The position numbers and the translations under genes are program-made. Shown here piece by piece: positions 51,690 to 61,700 of a stretch of DNA of 64,000 bases. Source of the stretch: Rhynochetos jubatus (lineage: Eukaryota > Chordata > Aves > Eurypygiformes > Rhynochetidae); contig CM050690.1 of the NCBI GenBank assembly GCA_027574665.1, forward strand, positions 38,416,665 to 38,480,664, read 5' to 3'. Position 1 is the stretch's first letter; the number at the start of each line of letters is the position of its first letter. The notes under the pieces are model-generated. The model was not told the DNA's origin. It ran no database searches and worked only from the letters and a program-made list of their open reading frames with translations.

Positions 51690-52829
51690 TGTGGTGTATT
51701 GACCTTGGCTGGACACCAGATGCCCACCAAGCTGGTCTATCGCTCTCCTGCTCAACTGGACAGGGAGAGAAAAATATAACAAAATGCTTGTGGGTCAAAA
51801 CAAGGACAGGGAGAGATCACTTACCATTTAGCAATCACTGGCAAAATAGACTGGACTTGAGGAAATTCATTTAACATATTACCCATCCAATCAAGAGTAG
51901 AGTAATGATAAATAAAACCAAAACTTAAAAACACCTTCCCTCAACCCCTCCCTTCTTCCCTGGCTCAGCTTTGGTCCCCATCCTCACCCTGCAGCTACAC
52001 AGGAGAGTGGGAGATGGGGATTTCCTGGTTGGTTCATCACACATCGTCTCTGCTGCTCCTTCCTCCTCAGGGGGCTGGATCCTCACTTTCTGCCCCTGCT
52101 CCAGCATGGGGTCCCTACCACAGGAGACAGTCCTCCATGGACTTCTCCAGCGTAAGTCCTTCTCACAGACTGCAGTTCTTCTCTAACTGCTCCAGCTTGG
52201 GTCTTTTCCACATATCCTTCCCCCAGGGTGCAGTCCTACAGTAGCAGCCTGCTCCAGCCTGGGTCCCCCATGGGGTTGCAAGTCCTACAAGCAAACCTGC
52301 TCCAGCCTGGGCTTCTCTCTGTCCACGGGGCCACGGCTCCTGCTAGGAGCCTGCTCCAGCACGGACTTCCCATGGGGTCACAGCCTTCTTGGGCATCCCG
52401 CTGCTCCAGCGTGGGGCCCTCCCTAGGCTGCAGGGGAGTCTGTGCTTCCCCGTGACCCTCCATGGCTACAGAGGCACAGCCGTCCTTACTGTGGTCTGCA
52501 CCATGGGCTGCTGGGGAATCTCTGCTCTGGCACCTGGAGCACCTCCTCCTCCTCCTTCTCCACTGACCTGGGTGCTTGCAGAGCTGTTCTCTCACGTATT
52601 CTCATTTCTCTTTCTGGCTGCTGCTGTGCAATTTTTTTGTCCACTTCTCAAATATGTTATCCCAGAGGTGCTAACACTGTTGCTGAATATGCTTGGCCAG
52701 CAGCAGGTCTGTCTTGGAGCCAGCTGGCATTGACCCTAATGGACTTGGGGGAAGCTTGTAGCAGCTTCTTATAGAAGCCATCCCTGTAGCCCCACCGCTA
52801 CCAAAACTTTGCCGTATAAACCCAGTACA
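51690..52829 (-). mobile_element. Long avian ERV-type LTR, antisense
   Basis: On the - strand the element begins TGTACTGGGTTTATACGGC and ends CAATACACCACA, so it has TG..CA ends about 1.14 kb apart. Flanking five bases are CAAGG on the left and CAGGG on the right, an imperfect possible target duplication. I recognise the sequence as an abundant long LTR of neoavian genomes from memory, but cannot name the subfamily. No gag, pol or env is seen, so it is a solo LTR. Open frames inside it are not known proteins. Confidence 0.82.
52097..52415 (-). repeat. Degenerate repeat array of about 50 bp units inside the LTR
   Basis: The core TCTCCAGC or GCTCCAGC followed by a G-rich stretch recurs about seven times, near 52099, 52143, 52187, 52249, 52299, 52352 and 52402. 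Spacings are 44-62 bp. The units are diverged, so the array is old or family-wide. Confidence 0.75.
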
Positions 52830-53066
52830 CAGGGGAAAGAAAACAGCCAAGAGAAGCTCACCATCACTACAGAGGGGCATTGCTACCGAGAGTTGGCCAA
52901 AAGCTTAGGTTTAAGTCTTGCATCAATAGTTTAACTATTGATTGTCATTTCTCTTAAATAAAATGAATTTATTTCTATAATTTAAAGCAGACCTTGAAAC
53001 TGTAGTTCCTCTTAGGCACTGGGGATGGAAGGTAAATTGATCCTATGTAGGTGAGTTCTTCCTGTA

Positions 53067-53656
53067 TATAGTGTTTTAACCCTGATGGGCAGCTGAGCCC
53101 CACACAGCTGCTCGCTCACTCCCCACCCCCGGTGGGATGGGGGAGAGAATGAGGAGGGTAAACGTGAGAAAACTCTTGGGTTGAGATAAGGACAGTTAAT
53201 AGGTAAGCAAAAGCTGCGTGTATAAGCAAAGCATAACAAGGAGTTCATTCACCACTTCCCACTGGCAGGCAGGTCAGCCATCTCCAGGAAAGTAGGGCAG
53301 AATGGGTACTTGGGAAAGTAGGGCATCATGCAGAATGGGTACTTGGGAAGACAAATGCCATCACCATGAATGTTTCCCCCTTGCTCCTCTATTGCTGAGC
53401 GTGACATCATATGGTATGGAATATCCCTTTGGTCAGTTGGGGTCAGCTGTCCCGGCTGTGTCCCCTTCCAACTTGCGCACCGCTGGCCTCCTCGCTGGTG
53501 GGTTGGGGTGAGAAGGCCTTGATGCTGTATAAGCACTGCTCGGCAGTAACTAAAACCTTGGTGTGCTATCGACACTGTTTTCATCACAAATCCAAGACAT
53601 AGCATCATAGAGCTACCAAAAAGAAAATTAACTTTGTCCCAGCCAAAGCCAGTGCA
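53067..53656 (-). mobile_element. Avian ERV-type solo LTR, antisense
   Basis: On the - strand it shows GCTGGGACAAAGTTAATTTTC near the start, then GGACACAGCCGGGACAGCTG and CCAACTGACCAAAGGGATAT. CTTATCTCAACCCAAGAGTT follows toward the end, and then a GGGTTAAAAC terminus. It shares these blocks with the LTRs at 22402 and 59791. The target duplication is not clear. No internal viral genes are attached. Confidence 0.87.
53287..53345 (-). repeat. Two-copy tandem duplication within the LTR
   Basis: A 26-base unit with GTAGGGCAGAATGGGTACTTG (broken by a 7-base insert in one copy) occurs twice, at 53287-53312 and 53313-53345. The related LTRs at 22402 and 59791 do not show it. Confidence 0.85.
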
Positions 53657-55802
53657 CCATACCTTGCAAGGGGTCCAAATGCTTCAGTAACTACCCTGTA
53701 GGTGTATGAAGTTAGATATCAGCAAAAATACTGGAGAAATTGCTGTCACATTTTGTTTCTTGGCTCCCAACTGAAAAGAACAGATGTTGCCTTAGTCCCA
53801 TGGAGTGAGCAGTATAGATATTTCATCATAATATCGGTACAGCCATGAAGCAAAACAACAGAATTTACAGGTATTAAGGAACAGATGTATTTTCAGACCT
53901 GCTGCATTTGGCTGACTTTAAAAACTAACAGGGAGAAATCAGCTACCATTCAAGAATATGCATCTTGAACATAAGTTCATGCGTACCTTCAATTACAGTT
54001 CCTCCAAACTGTGAAAAGCATATTCTTATTGCGCAGTAAAAAATCTCCAAAAAAACCAAAGTTTTGGGACTCATTTTCTTGCAGGCATCTTCCATCAAAA
54101 GGTCAGTTCAGGTTTTATTTTCACTAAAATTTCTACCACTGGAAGTCAGTATTTTTCAGACTGTACTGACCTTTGTTACTCTGAATTCTGTCTAAAGATA
54201 ATACCACTTTTCTGAAAACCATTATCCAACTGTTTTTGGAAAGAATCAAATTATTTGGAGTGATCTTGTGAAGCTCTGACCCTGTCCATGAAAACCAGTA
54301 TTAGAGACGTAGCAGGTTAGAACAACATATGTGTTAAGGTCTAAAAGAACAGAAGAGGGAAAACTGATAAGAGCAACAAGAAATCAGACATGTAGATGAT
54401 AAGTACTCTGTGAAATTACTAAATAATAAGAAATAGAATAGACTAGACTGAAAGGAGAAAGTTGGGAGTAGCTGAACTAAAAAAAAAAAAAAAGATATTT
54501 TAAACATAGTGAAGGATTCTTCAGAAGTAAAAGAGAAAATTTTAATTAACCCTGTTTAGTGATTCCCTACATGCATGGTATGTTGTGACAGCTGTTCAGG
54601 AAAATAAGACTTTTGGAGATTGTTATAAATACTAATGAACTGGTGGATGATTCCTCTATGAGTTGGTCATACAAAGGCAGTTCGACCTGAAGCATCGCAA
54701 GTGCAGAGGAGGATGGGGACAACTGCTGAGATGCTTTCAGTGTGTGTACAGTGAGGAAGGCTGTGGGGCAGACCTGATACATATACCAGCAAGGCAGACC
54801 AGGCTCTTCTGTGGGGAACAGCTGTTCGAGTTATCTGACCAATGAGGTTTTCTCCAACAGCTATGGCAAGTGGTATAAAACTTTATTCTAAGACATAAAG
54901 ATAAGCAGGTTTAAATAGTATTCATCCATACTGATCTACTGCTTTACCACCAAATTATTTTTTACATCTGTGGTGGTGCTAAAATTGCACTATTCTTTTT
55001 TCTTCCCCCAGTAAAAGAAAGGATGCTCTGCTTAGACTCTAGGAAATGGTGTTTTGTCAGTTTCAAGGCTTTATATAAAGTGGAGTTCTTGACAAATAAA
55101 TACAAATGGACTGGCTAGAACTATGTAGTTTATAGAGGATCTTACATTTTAAAATGAATCCTAGTTAGCAGTTTGATAATCTTACTTGTAGAACTGTATT
55201 TGGATTGGAGTTGAATATCACAGTGTGGAATAGACAGTTGGCTCAAGTACTATGGGAGTATTGACCTTATGTCATCATATCAAACTGATAGAAGGTGTTT
55301 TGTAAATACCTTTCTGACCAGTGTTATGCTGGTCTCTTAACACTGTCATTAGTTATCTGGCATAAGAATTAAGTCTCTGTGGGTGGAGGTAGAACAAAAC
55401 ACAAATGCACCGTAGAACTCAGTGAGACTTAAATGGAACAAGAATGACTACAAATACTAGCACAAATTAACAGTTTAAGGTGTTAAACATTAAATCCTTA
55501 ATATGAAAATAAAATAATTTGATATAATATGGCAAAATATGAAGCAAAATTCAGCTGAAAGGAGGAAGGAGCCTCCTGAGACTCAGATCTCTCAAACTCT
55601 AGAATACTTTTGCCAGCGAACTGGGAGGAGCTCTGTTACCAGAGACAATACTCAAAGGAAATCCTCTGCACTGATGGAGAGTAAGGAGTAGTCAACTTGA
55701 TACTTCTGTCTGTGGTCAAAATAAATGTCTCATGCAGCCATATATGTTTCCTGAACATTTGAGTCTTTTTTCAGTTCTTTGTAAGTCTGCCTTACATTTA
55801 CA

Positions 55803-56358
55803 GATTCACAGAGTGTTAGGGGTTGGAAGGCACATCTAGAGATCATCTAGTCCAGCCCCCCGCCAGAGCAGGATCCCCTGGAGCAGATCACACAGGAACA
55901 AGTCCAGGCGGCTTTGGAAAGTCTCCAGGGAAGGAGACTCCCCCACCTCTCGGGGCAGCCTGTCCCAGTGCTCTGTCACCCTCACAGGGAAGAAGGGTTT
56001 CCTCCCCTTCAGGCTAAGCTTCTGTTTTCCAGTTCATGGCCATTGCCCCTAGTGCGGTCACTGCCCACCACTGAGAAGAGCCTGGCCCCATCCTCCTGAC
56101 ACCCACCCTTTAGATATCGATAAGCATTGATAAAATCCCCCCTCAGCCTCCTCTTCTCCAAGCTAAACAGACCCAGCTCTCAGCCTTTCCTCAGATGGAA
56201 GGTGCTCCAGGCCCTTCATCATCTTGGTGGCCCTGCGCTGGGCCCTCTGCAGTAGCTCCTTGTCCTTCTGGAGCTGAGGAGCCCAGAACTGCACACAGTA
56301 CTCCAGGGGAGGCCTCACCATCGCAGAGTAGAGGGGGAGAATAACTTCCCTCACCTAC
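55803..56358 (-). mobile_element. CR1 LINE fragment, antisense
   Basis: The - strand encodes [20 protein letters not shown] and [18 protein letters not shown], the CR1 RT C-terminus. About 400 bp of 3'UTR and a tail of the CACAGAGTG type follow. It is 5' truncated at about 56358. The sequence is well preserved compared with the element in intron 1. Confidence 0.93.
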
Positions 56359-57676
56359 TATTTATGTCAGTACAAGACAAAACCCATTCTGTATTTGAAA
56401 ACTGCAGTGTACAATTAAGGGCATCATGTCTAATTTTCCTCTCTAATCTTAATTTGACTGTCTTATTTTTCCAGGCTATTAACTTGTCTTAATATCCCCC
56501 TCTTACTGATCTGCTCTGCATACAGGGCTATTAATCTACCTTTATACAGACTGATGGTTCAAATGCATTATCATTCTTTTGTAAAATAAAGAAATGGGAG
56601 TGTTCCTGCCTTCAGGAACATTGTTTCTAAACTTTAAGTTAGACATTTCAGTTTAAACTCTTAAGCCATGTCCTGAATGTGTTCTTTTTACCTAAGCGCA
56701 CAGAACAAGCCTCCATAAATAACAATAAAAACATAATAAGTACATTCAGTCTTGGGCAGAGGCTAGCTCAGCAGATACCTACTATGTTATACTTTTAACA
56801 ATGTCTTGGAACTATGCATCTGATTCTCTTCTTCAGTCTTTAGCCAAGTGGCTTTGATACTTTTAATTCGAATTTTGTAGTAGAGCACAATGTGAACTCT
56901 GTGCAGTGCATCTGAAGTAACCTTGCAGCCAAAGCACAGAGATCAGCAGCTGGGAACTGAAAAACACGAAATGAACTTGCTGGCATCCTTCTGGAGAAGA
57001 ACTACAAATAGGAGTCCTGGTTCAGTAGTATTGGCAGTGGTCAGATCCTAGAGTTTCACCCAAAATGCCATTATAAGTAGGCAGGCTCTGGTAAGAGTTA
57101 AAAAAGGATGCTCACATCTGAGTGTGCAAGTCATAAGCATTTTGGAAGTGTTTATTTTACCCAAAGATGATGTTTGACGTGTCACTGAAGAGGTAATTCC
57201 GCAGTAGCACACACATAATTATATAGCAGTAGTTGACAGCTCAAGGCAATTATCATAACCTCTCAGAATACTCCAAATGTCTTTTCAGTTTCCCTGTCTT
57301 CTGGGTTTTTTTTGGTTTGGTTTTTTTTTTTTTAATCATTCTGTCTCTGATTACATGGGTTGATCACAAGAAATTTGTAACTTAGTGATGTCAGAGTTGG
57401 TTAACAGACTTGTATTAACAACAGGTATTTTTTTATCCTATGAGCAGTAAGAAACCCTTGAAATGACGGAATTACTTCACTCATGAACTAAATAACAATG
57501 CCTTTGGCTCTAGTTTTAATATAGTGTTTGATAAGCGGGTTTATATCTGGATGTGTTCTTTGTCTGTATTCAGAAATTCTAGCTTTGTAGATGGCTTGCT
57601 TTTCTTATGCTGTTGGAGATGTGCAGGGAGGTAAGATGACATCATTCAACAGCTATGTGTTCATTTGATAATGCAG

Positions 57677-57832
57677 CTTTAAAGTATTCACCTTCAAAGA
57701 AACGATGCAATTCCATCACAGCTCTAAAGGCAACATCACAAGAAATAGTGTGTGCAGTTACCCAGGAGTGGAGGGATGAAAAGCATGGCATTCTTGCTGA
57801 AGGACAAAGCTATGCCAGCCTTGATGAAGAAG
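57677..57832 (+). CDS. PIP5K1B: PIP5K1B coding exon 10 (residues 401-453)
   Basis: This exon completes Ala401 and encodes LKYSPSKKRCNSITALKATS, then a tail ending EGQSYASLDEE. It lies after the kinase core, with a basic SPSKKRCNS segment and an acidic end. It begins and ends in phase 1, and the donor is GTAATG. Divergence from the human protein is higher here than in the core, as known for this tail. Confidence 0.96.
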
Positions 57833-58609
57833 GTAATGTCTTTCAAATCAACAGCCTAAACACTGTTTTTAAAGAAATTTTATATAAGCTCTAAAACCTC
57901 TAAAAGTAAAAACCTTCTAATCTGGCTGATCTTTCAGAACTTCAGAGTTGGATTATTTTTGTGGAGAGAGTTGTTAGTCATATTTGGCAGAATGGACTTT
58001 GAGGAGCAAGAGGAAGCCAGAATCAAGGTTATAGTATGATGTTACGCCTTTGGATTTCAGAAGATGCTAAAATAAATTTATCCAGACCAGGTACTGGAAT
58101 AAAGCCAGGGCCAGTGCTGTTCTTTTCACCGACTTTTAAACAAATGTGACACATGAAGTGTTTCCAAGCTCCGTTCATTGTTCCCAGAATCTTTTTGAAG
58201 AGATACAGACTTTGCCCCTTTCAGAGCTTATCTGCAGCCAGACTCAAAGGAGAACCAGCCACCTAATCCCATCTGAAAATTAAGCCCTGGTAGTGTGAGA
58301 CCAGTCCCAGAACTTAAATTCGTCAGATTTATATTAAACACCACTGTTTAATATTTGACCTTGGGGTTGCTCTGTATTCTGCTGAATGTACTGGCTAGCA
58401 GCTGAAATTTACCCCATAACACAAGAGAGCGTGAGCATGGGCACGTGAATATTACAATCTCGTCAATTCAGACTTACTAAGAAGTTTCAAGAAGCTGTTG
58501 AGTGCACCATGTGACTCCATCCACTTGCGTAAAGATTCCTGGATCTTCAAATTCTTTGATTTGAAATTAAATTTGATAACGTTGGGTGTTTTTTTCTTTT
58601 TGTATGCAG
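57833..58609 (+). other. PIP5K1B: PIP5K1B intron 10
   Basis: This 777-bp intron has a GTAATG donor and a TTTTTGTATGCAG acceptor. No repeat was recognised. A second AG lies six bases into the next exon. Confidence 0.9.
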
Positions 58610-58754
58610 TACTAGGTTCATGCCACCGGCCGGATCTAGTGCCAAGCACTCCATCTCTGTTTGAAGCGGCTTCCTTGGCAACCACAATTTCTTCTTCTTC
58701 CTTGAATGTAGATGAGCGTTATCAACGCGATCAACCTATGCTCTATTCTAGCAG
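58610..58754 (+). CDS. PIP5K1B: PIP5K1B coding exon 11 (residues 453-501, last in window)
   Basis: This exon encodes HRPDLVPSTPSLFEAASLAT and a serine-rich stretch (ISSSSLNVDERYQRDQ) of the C-terminal tail, which is outside the kinase fold and less conserved. It ends in phase 2 at GTAAGG, so at least one further coding exon is needed for the final roughly 40 residues. That exon was not found before base 64000. Confidence 0.95.
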
Positions 58755-61700
58755 GTAAGGGCTGTATATGTGCTAGAGCATTCCCCTCTGTTTTCCTAGA
58801 AGTCTGACAATGTGTGCAATGGAGGGGGGCCCTGCAAAAGAAAAAGTAGAACAGGCAAGTGTCTCTCTAGCTTGGTCTTGAATCTCTTCAGTGAAGGAGG
58901 GGTGCCATAAGCCTATAGGATTTGTTATGTGTTTGGTTTTTAATATATGTATTATGATTGGGGTCACAAAACAGAAAGCATAAGCACAACAAAAGTGTTA
59001 CAGTGTACTTTCAGTTTTTTGTCACACTCCAAACCTAAACTGGGCATTAAAAACTTGATTAGGCATTAGTCTGGCCACAAACCAAACTAGATTAAGATCA
59101 GGGTAGAAAATGCTTGTAACTTGGCTGTAGTCTAAAACAGCTTTAGAACAACTGTGGTGTGCTAGGAAAAGGGACCTGCTTTCAAGTTGATCTTTATTCT
59201 GAACGTACAGTGCACAATAGCCTGCTTTGAATTCTTTCAAAACGATTTTCTGAAGTCAGTTTCTGTGAAACTCCACCCATGGGTGTGATTAGAGCTTGTC
59301 TGATTTTAACCCAGGAAGGATAAAAACGGGGAAGTGTCAAGAAAAATTGTGCTGATGCTTGTGAGCCAGGTTGAATGAGATTTGGGTTGTGTTTGTGCAT
59401 ACTTTACCCACAGCTGTCCAATACCATGCTTAGATTAGTAAGTCTTGCTGGGAGATCATCTCTGCATGTGCCTGTACCCTACCTTCTTCCCCTTAGTGTT
59501 CTGTGTCATGTCGTCTTGCCGGCACAGGGATGTCTCATACTGCAGAATAACCATTTCTGTGTCTGTTTTTGTCAAGAAGTGTAACTGCTCTGAACTCAAG
59601 TGTCTTGAATTTTGTTTGGAATAATTTGGAATCCTGGACTACACAGTGTCTGTATAAATTTGATGAGCTTACTCATGTGCAGAGATGTAGGTCTTTTAAA
59701 TTGCATGTTGTCCAAAAAGATCAAGTTATTTTAAATGCAATCACAAGGATCTTACCTCCTATTAAAATTTGACAGGCTGACTTTTCATAATATGCTGGGT
59801 TTAATTAGAGTGGAGTTAGTTTTCCGCACAGTAGCTGGTGTGAGGCTCTGTTTTGGATTTCTGCTGAGGAGAGTATTGATAACACACTAATGTTTGTAGC
59901 TGTTGCTAAGGAACGTTTATATCAAGTAAAGGACTTTTATCAGTTTCTGGTACTGCACCTGTGTTGCAGTTTCTTCTCTACAAGAAGCTGGGAGGGGACA
60001 CAGCCCAGACAGCTGTCCCAAACTGACCAAAGGGACACTTCATGCCATCAAACATCATGCTCAGTATATACGTTATGGGGTGGGCCAGGGGGGAGTCTCT
60101 CTCGCTCTGGCACTCGGTTGGTCAGCAGGTAGTGAGCAGTTATATAATCTGTTTTCTTTTCCATTATTTTAATCACATATTATTAGTAATATTAGTATTA
60201 TTGGTATCATTTAGTTTCAATTTTTACATTGTTCTTATCTCAACCCACGAGTTTTCTTGTCTTTTCCTCTGATTCTCCTCCTCCACTGGAGGAGAGGGGA
60301 GGTGAGCGAGGGGCTGTGTCCTACTGAGTTGCTTCCTGGGATTAAACCGTGACACATAAGAAGTAAAGTGACTTGCAGAGTTATTTGATCACAGGGATAT
60401 TTGCAGCTTCCATTGTTACTCGTTTGAAATAAATCTCTCTGATGTAGCATCTTCCATAGGTCTGAAGTTTTGCTATAAAAATGTGGAATGAGTTATGGTT
60501 TGGGGTTGCAACCAAGATGAAATTTTAATTACAGAACCATTACAAGTTGTCCCAAAATGCATCTACACGAGCTTTAGAGAATAAAATTACTATTGAAATC
60601 ACATTAGTAGAGATAGAGGTCCTTTAATTCAACTTCTGTCAGTCTTGTCCAGTTTGTGACAGAGTCAGCTGTCACAATTCAATATTCCATGATCTTTTAC
60701 CAAGGCTTAGCTTTGGTATGAAATTAGGTTATACTGGGGTTCTTTTACTTGCTTTAAGCATCAAATAAAACTACAAAACTGTTTTGTGTTAGCATCAGCC
60801 AGCAAAGGAGAACTGCTGAGCTGTCTGGATAAAGAGTTCAGATTTCATACATTTACAATACTGTTTACTCTCCATAAATTAATTGTGGGGGAAAGCTGTA
60901 AGTCCATGATATTTCCTGTAAAGATATTCCAAAATAATTTTAAAACAAAGTTTTTGGCAGATCTACACTTTGAATGTATGTTTAGACTTGTTTGACTGAA
61001 TCACAACTGAAGAGCAATGAAATAGCCTAAAATGTAGTATATGTTGTTACTTACCTGATTACCCAGCACATCGTTGTCTTAGAAAATCAGATTGGAACTG
61101 TAGTGTCTGCAGTCCAGGTTTGCATACTTTCATTTCATCAGTGAAACAGCACAGGCTCCCTAACACGCAGACCTTGCAAGAGCATTCACAGATGTGTGGC
61201 TCTTTACACATCCTGTGTCAGAACAAAAGACCTTGCCTCGTAGCCAGGAGACCGGCCGTGGGGGCTGACCAACTAATTTCTTGCTTGCTTTGATGTATCC
61301 TCCTCAGCTCAGGCTTGGTGACAATTTTTTCTGCTGATCAAGTACTGATTCATGTCACAATCTCAGTATGCACCGTACATAAGAATTAGCTTCCCTGTCA
61401 TAGCTAGTGGCTTTCTTTTAGGTTTTAAGAAAGCTGCTAGGCATGCTCATTATTAAACTAATTTCCCCAAGATGATTCTGGGCATTTGCAGTTTTGTACC
61501 CACCTCTGCTTTCAGCATCAGTGCGGGGCGGTCATTACTTCTTCATGGCACTAAATAGTATATCCAGCTGAAGTTTTATTTATATTTTTATGGTACGTTG
61601 GAGTAACTGGCAGGGAAATAAAAACACCAAAACCCCCATGCTACAAGGATGCATTAAGTTATAGATGTCTTAGATTTTTCTCAGTGGAGTTCAGCTTCTG

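Larger units (their letters stand above)
51110..57676 (+). other. PIP5K1B: PIP5K1B intron 9
   Basis: This 6.6-kb intron has a GTAAGG donor and a GATAATGCAG acceptor. It holds two antisense LTRs (51690-52829 and 53067-53656) and an antisense CR1 (55803-56358). A 15-base A run lies near 54479. The remaining DNA has no recognised feature. Confidence 0.9.
3048..58754 (+). other. PIP5K1B: PIP5K1B gene span (coding part in window, 3' end missing)
   Basis: This span covers eleven coding exons of phosphatidylinositol-4-phosphate 5-kinase type-1 beta. The enzyme phosphorylates PI(4)P on the 5-hydroxyl with ATP to make PI(4,5)P2 at the plasma membrane. Joined exon lengths are 69, 131, 118, 153, 300, 212, 84, 49, 85, 156 and 145 nt, giving 1502 nt without a stop. 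All introns end in AG. Ten start with GT and one with GC. Sequences such as [12 protein letters not shown], and a short tail rich in serine, match the beta paralogue from memory better than PIP5K1A or PIP5K1C. Residue numbering falls exactly on known landmarks (Lys138, Glu362), so no codon appears lost. The human protein has 540 residues, so about 40 residues and the 3'UTR lie past the window. Non-coding 5' exons are not proven here. Confidence 0.95.

Noticed and set aside
52236-52774. Overlapping open frames of 110-120 codons
   Set aside because: They lie inside the antisense long LTR, where GC-rich repeats keep frames open by chance. No retroviral protein is recognisable.
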